Source: CAZRIP01 sp964600165
Lineage (GTDB): Bacteria > Elusimicrobiota > Elusimicrobia > UBA1565 > UBA9628
NCBI GenBank assembly: GCA_964600165.1
Contig: CAZRIP010000114.1
Span: 1-11,385, forward strand
DNA: 11,385 bases
Reading direction: 5' to 3'
Within the stretch, counting starts at the first letter, position 1. Each line of letters starts with the position of its first letter. The notes beneath the pieces were generated by a model, which was given only the letters and a program-made list of their open reading frames with translations, had not been told where the DNA came from and did no database searches. This document shows positions 1-5,962 of this stretch, piece after piece. Made by a program: the position numbers and the translations under genes.

Positions 1-1040
1 CACTGGTCGTAGTAGATCGGCTCGCGCGCGGCGCGGGCCGCCGCGCGAACCCCCGGAAGAAGGTCCAACAGCGGCACGCCGCTTTTCCCCAGCGCGGCCG
101 CGAGCTCGCGCTGCGGCTTGTCGACGAAAGGCGACGAGAACCTCGCGTAGACCTGCGCGTGGACCGGCAAAGCGACCACGACGAGCTTGATGCCCCGCGC
201 GGACGCGAGGCCTCGCAGCGAGACGATCTTGCGCGCCATCCAATCGAGGCTCGCGTCGTTCCAGGCGTCCCCCCAATCGAAGCGCGCCAAACCGACGAGC
301 GAGCCGAACGCGGCGGGGTCGTGATCCCAGGCGCCGCTTTGATAAAGGGGGCCGTAGTCGAAGCGGTGGTCGCGCGCCATACGGCGCGCGACGAGGGATT
401 TGCGACGCCCGTCATAAAGGAACCCCACGAGATAGCTGCGGTGAAGCAACGGATGAGCGTCGAGCCAGCGGATGATCGGATCGTCGAACACGACCTCGTC
501 CGGGAATCCCACCGGGGGGCGCGCGTCGTTCAAATACCAGCACAAGACGACGACGTCCGGCTGGGCCTTGATTCCCGTATCCTGGAGCGTGCGCTCCTCT
601 TCGAGCAGCCCGACGTCGCCGACGCCGGCGTTCAAGACGTCGTAGCGCCCTTTCTCTCCGGCGAGCGCGCGGCGCACGCGGCCGACGAAGGTCGCCTCCT
701 CGGGCAAGCGTCCGCCGAGCGTGATTGAGTCGCCCAGAAAGAGGATCCGGCGGACGCCGGCCGGCTTCGGGAGCGCGACCTCGTCGCCGCGAAAGCCGAG
801 CGAGTTGATGCGGAACTCCGCCTTGCCTTGATTGTTCCACATCCGCTCGTAGCCCACGCGGTTCGGCAGATTATGCCGGTAGCCGTCGCGATCGTAGTAA
901 TAGTAGAGGTCGGACGACGAGAAGCGCAGAGCCTCTATGTTGCGGCGGAAGATCAGACGGCAAAGCCCCTCGGCGCCGGCCAGGCCAGCGAGAGCGCTCG
1001 CGACGGCGATCGCGGCGGCGCGAAGGCGCGCTTTGCGCAT
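1..1040 (-). CDS. SGNH/GDSL-family hydrolase, N-terminal membrane anchor, 3' end outside window
   Basis: The frame reads from ATG at 1040 leftward to the window edge, giving 346 residues without a stop. Residues 8-30 are a hydrophobic Ala/Leu-rich stretch, likely a signal anchor, so the enzyme domain would be outside the cytoplasm. Block I of the SGNH fold is LFLGDSITLGG (about 100-110) with nucleophile Ser105. NAGVGDVG (137-144) supplies the block II glycine and LND (170-172) the block III asparagine. The last visible residues are YYDQ; in this family a D-x-x-H motif closes the domain, so Asp345 would be the catalytic acid and the histidine lies just beyond the edge. Known family members are esterases, lipases or O-acyl/acetyl hydrolases of polysaccharides; the substrate here cannot be told. 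The gene begins 12 nt after the response regulator stop and has its own extended -10 box. The family is clear, the specific role is not. Confidence 0.85.
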   Translation of the reverse strand, partial: MRKARLRAAAIAVASALAGLAGAEGLCRLIFRRNIEALRFSSSDLYYYYDRDGYRHNLPNRVGYERMWNNQGKAEFRINSLGFRGDEVALPKPAGVRRILFLGDSITLGGRLPEEATFVGRVRRALAGEKGRYDVLNAGVGDVGLLEEERTLQDTGIKAQPDVVVLCWYLNDARPPVGFPDEVVFDDPIIRWLDAHPLLHRSYLVGFLYDGRRKSLVARRMARDHRFDYGPLYQSGAWDHDPAAFGSLVGLARFDWGDAWNDASLDWMARKIVSLRGLASARGIKLVVVALPVHAQVYARFSSPFVDKPQRELAAALGKSGVPLLDLLPGVRAAARAAREPIYYDQ

Positions 1041-1046
1041 CCGGCA

Positions 1047-1055
1047 ACTATATCA
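1047..1055 (-). promoter_or_regulatory. Extended -10 promoter element for the SGNH hydrolase (leaderless type)
   Basis: On the minus strand the sequence reads TGATATAGT, an extended -10 motif (TG-n-TATAnT). It is followed by six bases (TGCCGG) and the ATG at 1040. This spacing places the expected transcription start on or next to the start codon A. No -35 consensus is seen, which is common for extended -10 promoters. The first three bases are also the TGA stop of the response regulator gene. Confidence 0.5.
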
Positions 1056-1445
1056 AAGCTGCACGCGCCACGGCCTCGCGTCTTCCGTCTTCTCGCGACC
1101 GCGGACCTCGGCGCGCAGCTGCTCGACGTCGAAGGGCTTCGTGACGTAGGCGGCGGCGCCGTGCGCCAGCGCTTCGGACGCGATCACGAGGTCGCGCTCG
1201 CCCGTCAGCATCACGATCCGCGCCGACGGCGCGGCCTCGCGCAGCTCCGGCAGGACCTCGAGTCCTCCGCGTCCGGGCATCGAGACGTCGAGCAGGATAA
1301 GGCTGGGCTTGCGGGAGCGCGCGGCCGCCACGGCCTCCTCGCCGCCGCCCGCCTCGACGATCTCGAACTCCGGCTCGAGCGTCCGGCGGATGGTGAAGCG
1401 CACGTCGGCCTCGTCGTCAACGACGAGCACGACTGCCGTGGCCAT
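1053..1445 (-). CDS. Single-domain (CheY-like) response regulator
   Basis: This 130-residue protein is a receiver domain and little else. VVDDEADV holds the acidic pair Asp10/Asp11. Asp53 in LILLDVSMPG is the phosphoacceptor, Thr81 in VMLTGE the conserved switch hydroxyl residue, and Lys103 in TKPFD the conserved lysine. The domain ends around residue 117 with only a short charged tail, so there is no DNA-binding or enzymatic output domain. Family knowledge suggests it passes phosphate in a phosphorelay or acts by protein-protein contact. No histidine kinase lies in the window, so its partner is elsewhere. The 12-nt gap to the SGNH hydrolase gene suggests co-expression, but that gene has its own -10 box. 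A TACACT box lies six bases before the ATG. Confidence 0.93.
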   Translation of the reverse strand: MATAVVLVVDDEADVRFTIRRTLEPEFEIVEAGGGEEAVAAARSRKPSLILLDVSMPGRGGLEVLPELREAAPSARIVMLTGERDLVIASEALAHGAAAYVTKPFDVEQLRAEVRGREKTEDARPWRVQL

Positions 1446-1451
1446 GACATC

Positions 1452-1457
1452 AGTGTA
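1452..1457 (-). promoter_or_regulatory. Candidate -10 box of the response regulator gene (leaderless type)
   Basis: The minus strand reads TACACT, then GATGTC, then the ATG at 1445. The six-base gap matches the arrangement before the SGNH hydrolase. No -35 match is seen at 16-18 nt upstream and no Shine-Dalgarno lies in the gap, so this is supported mainly by its spacing. Confidence 0.35.
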
Positions 1458-1501
1458 GCGACGAAACGACCTTTCCGCCGCACAAATAATCCTGAAGGTT
1501 G

Positions 1502-2515
1502 TCAGGCCGTCAAGACGAGCTTGCCGGTCGTCGTTCCGGATTCGATGGCCTTATGCGCGTCCCCGGCGCGCTCCAGCGGGAACGTCGTGACGAGAGGCTT
1601 CTGGATGCGCTTCTGGCCGATCCACAAGAGCAGGCGCTGCATGGCTTCCCGCGCCAACGATGGTTTGTGGAACAAGAAGGCCAGGTTGAAGCCCATCACG
1701 CCGCGATTGGTCGTCGTCATCTCGATGGGCGAGAACTTGGGCACGCGCAGATAGTTCCACGCGAGGTCCCAGAGACGCGGCCGGGCCTTGCCGCGCGGCA
1801 TGATGTCGGCGAAGCCGTAAACGACGAGCCGCCCGCCGGCCGCCAGGCGCTTATAGCCCTCGCGCGCCGTCTCCACGCCGTTGGCGTCGAAGATCACGTC
1901 GAAGCCGTCCGCGGCGAGCCCGGCGAGCTCGTCCCAAAGCCGCGGCCCGCGCACGACGACGTGCGTGGCGCTCATGCGCCGCGCGAAGTCGACCTTCGCG
2001 GCCGAGCCGACCACGCCGATCGTCGGGCAGCCGGCGATCTTCGCGAGCTGCAGCAGCGCCGTGCCGACGCCTCCCGCGGCCGAGTGCACGAGCAGGCGCT
2101 CTCCGGGCTGCACGCGCGCGACTTGGAAGAGGCCGTGATAGGCGGTGAGGTAGACCGCGGGAAACGCCGCGCATTCCTCGAACGTCCAGTCGTCCGGGCA
2201 CGAGAAGACTTGCGTCTCGCTCACGACGACCGACGACGCGTACGCGCCGAAACGCATGAAACCGAAGACGCGGTCGCCCGGCTTGAAGCGCGAGCCGCCC
2301 GCGTCGATCTCGCCCGCGAACTCGAAGCCCGGCGTGATCGGGTAGCGCCCCTTGGCGGCCGCGTAGTAGCCCATGCGCACGATCGCGTCGGCGTAGTTGA
2401 CGCCGGCCGCGCGCACGCGCACGCGGACCTCGCCTGGGCCCGGCGTTTTGTCGGGCTCCTCGACGAGCTCGAGGGCCTCGTGGCCGCCGGGCTTGCGCAC
2501 GACGATCTTCTTCAT
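1502..2515 (-). CDS. Zinc-independent MDR quinone oxidoreductase, VAT-1-like
   Basis: This is a 337-residue medium-chain dehydrogenase/reductase of the NADPH:quinone oxidoreductase branch. The N-terminal GroES-like domain contains AAGVNYADAIVRMG (36-49) and TPGFEFAGEI (61-70), both typical of the quinone reductase and VAT-1 subfamily. The Rossmann domain has HSAAGGVGTALLQLAK (144-159), whose AAGGVG is the nucleotide-binding turn. The usual structural-zinc cysteine cluster and the GHE catalytic-zinc signature are absent, as expected for this branch. The segment RPRLWDLAWNYLRVPKFSP, about two thirds along, resembles VAT-1 homologues. Length is normal for the family. Substrate is unknown; NADPH-dependent reduction of a quinone or enone is the family activity. 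The ATG directly follows the TGA of the TauE-like frame with no bases between, so the two are probably co-transcribed. Confidence 0.9.
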   Translation of the reverse strand: MKKIVVRKPGGHEALELVEEPDKTPGPGEVRVRVRAAGVNYADAIVRMGYYAAAKGRYPITPGFEFAGEIDAGGSRFKPGDRVFGFMRFGAYASSVVVSETQVFSCPDDWTFEECAAFPAVYLTAYHGLFQVARVQPGERLLVHSAAGGVGTALLQLAKIAGCPTIGVVGSAAKVDFARRMSATHVVVRGPRLWDELAGLAADGFDVIFDANGVETAREGYKRLAAGGRLVVYGFADIMPRGKARPRLWDLAWNYLRVPKFSPIEMTTTNRGVMGFNLAFLFHKPSLAREAMQRLLLWIGQKRIQKPLVTTFPLERAGDAHKAIESGTTTGKLVLTA

Positions 2516-2929
2516 TCAGGATCCCGAGGCGAGCATGAAAACGCCGAGCGCGAGGATCAGCCCGGAGAGCACGGCGCGGTACGCTTTTTCGGGGACACGC
2601 CGCAGGGCCGACACGCCGAAATAGGTCCCGAGCACCACGCCGGCGCAGCCCGCGAGAAGCCACTTCCACCGCGCGAGCATGGCGGAGCCGTCGACGCAGG
2701 CGTAAACAGGAAGGCGCGCGCAATCCACGGCGACCCCGATCGCCGTCGAGGTCGCGACGAGAGCCTCGGCGCTCAGGTCGAAGGTCATCAGCGCCGCGGC
2801 GCGGATGCCGCCTTGATTTCCGACGAGACCGCCGAAGCCGCCCGAGAGCGCCCCGGCGATCCACGCCGCCGCGCCGTTAAAGCGCAGCCGGCGCGTGAGC
2901 CCCGTCAGGCCGCCCAGAGCGCTGGTCAC
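2516..2929 (-). CDS. Half-length TauE/SafE (TSUP) membrane protein, possibly a degraded gene
   Basis: Only the C-terminal half of a TauE/SafE-type anion exporter is present. ALSGGFGGLVGNQGGIR followed by ATSTAIGVAVDCARLPVY is the typical second-repeat signature, and about four hydrophobic segments follow to the end. Family members are usually around 240-270 residues with two such halves. Here only 137 residues follow the GTG at 2929, which has GGAG seven bases upstream. The frame is open back to 3100, but that part overlaps the upstream regulator gene and does not look like membrane protein. An ATG at 2976 in another frame gives a 16-residue hydrophobic peptide (MTFGLLFAGASSGASA) whose TGA overlaps the GTG. 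This may be the old N-terminus, joined after a deletion or frameshift. Whether the half-protein functions is uncertain. Confidence 0.55.
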   Translation of the reverse strand: MTSALGGLTGLTRRLRFNGAAAWIAGALSGGFGGLVGNQGGIRAAALMTFDLSAEALVATSTAIGVAVDCARLPVYACVDGSAMLARWKWLLAGCAGVVLGTYFGVSALRRVPEKAYRAVLSGLILALGVFMLASGS

Positions 2930-3002
2930 GCCGAAGCTCCAGAAGACGCGCCGGCAAAGAGGAGACCGAACGTCATCCGGGAAGCCTACCAAATGGCGCT
3001 CG

Positions 3003-3326
3003 CTAGAACCTCCACTTGCCGGAGCAGAGCCCCTCGTCTTGCCGGTCCTTGCGCCGCTGCGTCTCATGTTCGAGAGCGTCCGCGACGTCTTCGATCTCAT
3101 AATGCTTGATCTCCAGGACGAACCCGAGCGCGCCGAAAAGGCGCACCCAAGTCGACAGCTGCGCGTCGCGCCCGCGCTCGGCCCGGCGCACGACGGACGC
3201 GTCGACGCCGGCTTCGTCGGCGAGCAGCCGCTGCGAGACGCCTCTCTCGGCGCGCAACTCGGCCAGGAGGCGCGGCAGCTCGTCTAGGTGCGTCAATCGC
3301 GGAGGGCGAGCGGACTGAAAGGCCAT
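3003..3326 (-). CDS. XRE-family (Cro/CI-type) helix-turn-helix regulator
   Basis: This is a small DNA-binding protein of 107 residues. Residues 18-72 fit the XRE fold: LAELRAERGVSQRLLADEAGV carries helices 1 and 2, and DASVVRRAERGRDA (42-55) the recognition helix and following turn. The segment WVRLFGALGFVLEI is common in HigA/HipB-like regulators. The charged tail (about 75-107) matches nothing I recognise. No toxin partner is adjacent: downstream is the TauE-like fragment, and upstream is the divergent intergenic region before dapB. It may control its own promoter, since a short inverted repeat (ATAC-TGC-GTAT) overlaps its start. The ATG at 3326 has no Shine-Dalgarno. Confidence 0.82.
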   Translation of the reverse strand: MAFQSARPPRLTHLDELPRLLAELRAERGVSQRLLADEAGVDASVVRRAERGRDAQLSTWVRLFGALGFVLEIKHYEIEDVADALEHETQRRKDRQDEGLCSGKWRF

Positions 3327-3335
3327 ACTGCGTAT
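3325..3335. promoter_or_regulatory. Small inverted repeat at the XRE gene start, possible autoregulatory operator
   Basis: ATAC and GTAT flank TGC, giving a perfect 4+4 inverted repeat that covers the start codon of the XRE gene; the neighbouring octamer CGTATACG is also palindromic. XRE repressors often bind short dyads at their own promoter, so an operator role is possible. The site is short and could be chance. Confidence 0.25.
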
Positions 3336-3386
3336 ACGAATGACCCCCTGAAAAAGTTCCCTTTCCCGTCGAGAGGCATGCGCCTC

Positions 3387-3478
3387 TTTGGTCCAGGGCT
3401 TTTAAGCCGCGGCTTGCCGCAATAGCGCGCCCTATCCGTCCTTTGCTCCTTCGCGGGGCTTTAAAGCCCCGGACCAAA
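3387..3478. repeat. Long imperfect inverted repeat between the XRE gene and dapB
   Basis: The left arm (3387-3408, beginning TTTGGTCC) and the right arm (3457-3478, ending GGACCAAA) pair at 20 of 22 positions across a 48-nt spacer. CCTC at 3383-3386 and GAGG at 3480-3483 extend the stem past one bulged base. The right arm contains the perfect 16-nt palindrome GGGGCTTTAAAGCCCC (3455-3470). The spacer holds two further dyads, AGCCGCGGCT (3405-3414) and GCGG-CTTG-CCGC (3409-3420). A small hairpin, GAGGC-ATGC-GCCTC (3373-3386), sits at the left edge. No tRNA or known RNA family fits. Candidates are an extragenic palindromic repeat, a structured transcript or a nested regulatory dyad. Confidence 0.6.
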
Positions 3479-3514
3479 CGAGGATACCAGGACGCAGCGG
3501 GAGCGGTAGTTTCG

Positions 3515-3520
3515 TATAAT
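3515..3520 (+). promoter_or_regulatory. Consensus -10 box of dapB (leaderless type)
   Basis: TATAAT, a perfect -10 hexamer, lies seven bases before the ATG at 3528. Transcription would then start at about 3527, which excludes the alternative ATG at 3519 because that lies inside the box. No -35 match is seen at 16-18 nt upstream. Confidence 0.5.
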
Positions 3521-3527
3521 GCCGGCG

Positions 3528-4268
3528 ATGCCGCCCCGCCCCCTTCGCCTCATCGTCAACGCCGCCTCGGGCAAGATGGGCGCGCGCGTCGCCGAGCTCG
3601 CCGCGATGGACGCGCGCTTCGTCGTCGCGGGCTGCGTGTTCCGTGCCGGCAAGTCGCGCATGGAGGTCAACACGCACGGCGGGCTCGCGCTGACGCCAGC
3701 TGAGCTCCCCACCCACCTCGCCAAGGCCGACGCCGTCGTGGATTTCTCCGCGCCCGAGGCCTCGGTCAAGGTCGCCGCGGACGCCGCCGAGACGGGCAAG
3801 GCCGCGGTCATCGGCACGACGGGATTTACCTCCGTCCAGCGCGCGCAGCTGGAGCGCTGCGCCAAGTCGTCGCCGATCTTCCTCTCCCCCAATTTCAGCT
3901 TCGCGGTGAACCTCCTGTTCTGGCTCGCGGGAGAAGCGGCCAAGCGCCTGCCCGGCTACGAGGCCGGCATCATCGAGACGCACCACGGCCAAAAAAAGGA
4001 CGCGCCGTCAGGCACCGCTCTCGTGCTCGGCGAGGCCGTCATGAGGGCGCGCGCGGCCGAGACGCCCGTCCCCACCGTCAGCCAGCGCCTGGGCGACGTC
4101 GTCGGCGAGCATACGCTGACCTTCGCCGGGCCCTTCGAGCGCCTGGAGCTCACGCACCGCGCGCACTCGCGCGCGCTCTTCGCGCGCGGCGCGCTGGAAG
4201 CGGCGTTGTGGGTCGCCAAGAAGCGCCCTGGGATCTACGACATGCAGGACCTGATGAGGCTCGGATGA
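3528..4268 (+). CDS. dapB: 4-hydroxy-tetrahydrodipicolinate reductase
   Basis: DapB reduces hydroxytetrahydrodipicolinate with NAD(P)H in the diaminopimelate/lysine pathway in the cytoplasm. From the start at 3528 it has 246 residues, slightly short for the family (about 270 in enterobacteria). The N-terminal Rossmann turn reads VNAASGKMG, in which the first glycine of the usual GxxGxxG is alanine. GTTGF, the loop close to the nicotinamide, is at about 96-100. SPNFSFAVN follows, then the signature ETHHGQKKDAPSGTA at about 150-164 with the catalytic His pair and Lys. The C-terminus (HRAHSR, FARGALEAALW, KKRPGIYDMQDLM) is typical. The alternative ATG at 3519 adds three residues but overlaps the -10 box, so I prefer 3528. 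Its TGA overlaps the next start (ATGA). No other lysine gene is nearby. Confidence 0.93.
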   Translation: MPPRPLRLIVNAASGKMGARVAELAAMDARFVVAGCVFRAGKSRMEVNTHGGLALTPAELPTHLAKADAVVDFSAPEASVKVAADAAETGKAAVIGTTGFTSVQRAQLERCAKSSPIFLSPNFSFAVNLLFWLAGEAAKRLPGYEAGIIETHHGQKKDAPSGTALVLGEAVMRARAAETPVPTVSQRLGDVVGEHTLTFAGPFERLELTHRAHSRALFARGALEAALWVAKKRPGIYDMQDLMRLG

Positions 4269-4636
4269 AGGCGCTCGCGCGGCTCAAGAAGCTCGTCGAC
4301 TGGCTTGACGCCGAGGACGACCCGCAAAACCCGCATTACGATCCCGTCCACCTGGCGACGACGTGCATGCTCGTGCTCGTCGCGATCGGGCTGCTCTACT
4401 GGCTGCTCTGGACGCTGCTCGTCTACGAGGGCGGCCTCTTCGCGAAGATCGCCCCGGCGGTGAGCGTCCTCGTCGGACGCCATTCCCTCAAGGATTACGG
4501 CTACCTGGGCGATCCTTACGCGATGGGCGTCTTCGAGGGCTGGCAGGGCAACCTCGCCGCGCTGATCCTGACGGTCTTCGTCCTCGTGATCCTGCACCAA
4601 GTCTACTGGGAAGGCGCGCGCAAGGCGCGGAAGTAG
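4265..4636 (+). CDS. Small membrane protein with two transmembrane helices, function unknown
   Basis: I do not recognise a named family. The 123-residue protein has a charged N-terminus (MKALARLKKLVDWLDAEDDP). A first hydrophobic helix spans about 31-54, a loop of about 40 residues contains HSLKDYGYLGDPYAMGVFEGW, and a second helix spans about 96-114 before a basic tail (EGARKARK). By the positive-inside rule both termini are probably cytoplasmic. The start is chosen because ATG at 4265 overlaps the dapB stop as ATGA, a translational-coupling arrangement; an earlier in-frame ATG at 4208 would run deep into dapB. The stop TAG is three bases before the folK start. Position suggests co-expression with dapB and folK, without implying a role in those pathways. 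Confidence 0.8.
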   Translation: MKALARLKKLVDWLDAEDDPQNPHYDPVHLATTCMLVLVAIGLLYWLLWTLLVYEGGLFAKIAPAVSVLVGRHSLKDYGYLGDPYAMGVFEGWQGNLAALILTVFVLVILHQVYWEGARKARK

Positions 4637-4639
4637 GGC

Positions 4640-5128
4640 GTGGCCTCGAGAAGGGTCTCGTGCCTGCTGCTTCTCGGCGGCAACCTCGGCGACCGAAAGA
4701 AGCGGCTGCGCGACGCGCTGCGCGGCCTCTCCCGCCTGCCGGGCACGCGCCTGCTGAAAGTCTCCCGCCTCTACGAGACCGCGCCCGTGGGCCCGAGCCG
4801 CCGGCGCTACCTCAACTGCGCCGCCGCGATCGAGACGACGCTCTCGCCGATGGGCCTGCTCGTCGAGTGCAAGCGATTGGAGGCCGAGGCCGGCCGCAAG
4901 CCGGGCCGCCGCTGGGCCGCGCGCCCTCTCGACGTGGATTTGGTCCGCTATGGCCGCCTAAAGGTCGAGACCCCGTGGCTGACGCTTCCCCATCCGCGCA
5001 TGCGGGAGCGAGCCTTCGCGGCCGCTCCCCTCGCCGATCTCGCTCCTGATTTTCGCCCGATACTCCGTCGATTGAACCCCGACGAGCAAACTGTTAAAAT
5101 CGTCGCAGATGGCATACAAGGCCGATAA
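4640..5128 (+). CDS. folK: 2-amino-4-hydroxy-6-hydroxymethyldihydropteridine pyrophosphokinase
   Basis: HPPK transfers pyrophosphate from ATP to 6-hydroxymethyl-7,8-dihydropterin in folate synthesis. The 162-residue length is normal. Visible motifs are LLLLGGNLGDR (9-19), RLYETAPVGP (43-52) with YLNCA, and CKRLEAEAGR (77-86). RWAARPLDVDLVRYG (91-105) follows, whose Asp98 and Asp100 are the two magnesium-binding aspartates, then LPHPRMRERAF (117-127). The start is GTG at 4640, three bases after the preceding TAG; no other good start fits. The 3' end overlaps panB by 20 bases in another frame and contains the panB promoter. folK next to panB and panC is a common bacterial arrangement, which makes the assignment firmer. 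Confidence 0.94.
   Translation: MASRRVSCLLLLGGNLGDRKKRLRDALRGLSRLPGTRLLKVSRLYETAPVGPSRRRYLNCAAAIETTLSPMGLLVECKRLEAEAGRKPGRRWAARPLDVDLVRYGRLKVETPWLTLPHPRMRERAFAAAPLADLAPDFRPILRRLNPDEQTVKIVADGIQGR
5072..5100 (+). promoter_or_regulatory. Promoter of panB inside folK (-35/-10, leaderless type)
   Basis: TTGAAC (5072-5077), a 17-nt spacer and TAAAAT (5095-5100) form a good sigma-70-type promoter. Only eight bases then precede the panB ATG at 5109, so the transcript would start within about two bases of the start codon. No Shine-Dalgarno precedes panB. This would let panB and the genes after it be transcribed independently of dapB-folK. Confidence 0.55.
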
Positions 5129-5960
5129 AGAGAACGTCGTCACGACGACCAAGCTCGTCGAGATGAAGCAGAAGGGCGTCAAGATCGCCGCCGCCACGGC
5201 TTACGACGCGCCGACGGCCAAGCTGCTCAACGAGGCGGGCGTCGACGTCGTGCTGGTGGGCGACTCCGTCGGCATGGTCAAGCTCGGCTACGAGAGCACG
5301 CTGCCGGTGACCCTCGACGAGATCCTCCACCACGTCAAGGCCGCCAAGCGCGGCAACTCGCGCGCTCTGCTCGTCGCCGACATGCCTTATCTGAGCTACG
5401 AGCTCGACGTCAAAGAAGCCGTGCGCAACGCCGGCCGGCTCGTGAAGGAAGGCGGCGCGCAGGCGGTCAAGCTCGAGGGCGGCCTCGAGATCGCGCCGGT
5501 CATCAAGGAGCTCTTGAAGGTCAACATCCCCGTGATGGGCCACCTCGGCCTCACGCCGCAGGCGGTCAATCGCCTAGGCGGCTTCAAGGTCCAGGGCCGC
5601 AAGCCGCAGGACGCCGAGAAGATCCTCACGGACGCGAAGATCTTGGAGGGCACGGGCATCTTCTCCCTCGTCCTCGAGTGCGTCCCGACGGGGCTCGCGC
5701 GCGAGATCACGCGCAAGCTGACGGTCCCGACGATCGGCATCGGCGCGGGCGCGCATTGCGACGGACAAGTCCTCGTCTCCGACGATCTCTGGGGCATGGG
5801 CGAGGGCCCGGCTCTCAAGTTCGTCAAGCGCTACGCCGAGCTGCGGCCGCAGATGCTCAAGGCCGCCCAAGCCTACTGCGGCGAGGTCAAGAGCGGGGCG
5901 TTCCCGTCTTCCGAGCACGAGTTCTCGGACGCGCCGAAGCCCGACCGCCTCAGCGCTTGA
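5109..5960 (+). CDS. panB: 3-methyl-2-oxobutanoate hydroxymethyltransferase (ketopantoate synthesis)
   Basis: PanB transfers a hydroxymethyl group from 5,10-methylenetetrahydrofolate to 2-oxoisovalerate, giving ketopantoate, the first step to pantothenate and CoA. The 283 residues cover a complete (beta/alpha)8 enzyme. Metal ligands are expected at Asp52 (VGDSVGMV), Asp91 (VADMPYLSY) and Glu123 (VKLEGG). MGHLGLTPQAVNRLGGFKVQ (143-162) is the substrate-binding signature, Glu190 (LECVP) the likely catalytic base, and IGIGAGAHCDGQVLVSDDLWG the C-terminal signature. The ATG at 5109 lies inside the end of folK and is preceded closely by its own promoter. It is the first of two pantothenate genes here; the second, panC, is two genes downstream. 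Confidence 0.97.
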   Translation: MAYKADKENVVTTTKLVEMKQKGVKIAAATAYDAPTAKLLNEAGVDVVLVGDSVGMVKLGYESTLPVTLDEILHHVKAAKRGNSRALLVADMPYLSYELDVKEAVRNAGRLVKEGGAQAVKLEGGLEIAPVIKELLKVNIPVMGHLGLTPQAVNRLGGFKVQGRKPQDAEKILTDAKILEGTGIFSLVLECVPTGLAREITRKLTVPTIGIGAGAHCDGQVLVSDDLWGMGEGPALKFVKRYAELRPQMLKAAQAYCGEVKSGAFPSSEHEFSDAPKPDRLSA

Positions 5961-5962
5961 CC

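Noticed and set aside
1499..3109. Long plus-strand open frame of over 500 codons opposite the quinone oxidoreductase and TauE-like gene
   Set aside because: Composition is Arg/His/Asp/Ala-rich with no domain motifs, as expected from the antisense of GC-rich coding sequence; the minus-strand genes have clear family motifs.
3097..3477. Minus-strand open frame beginning inside the inverted repeat and overlapping the XRE gene
   Set aside because: Its translation is Arg/Ala-rich without a domain, and it overlaps a clear helix-turn-helix gene in another frame.
3387..3478. tRNA or known riboswitch in the inverted-repeat region
   Set aside because: No cloverleaf, T-arm or CCA-like end, and no riboswitch signature; only simple nested dyads are present.
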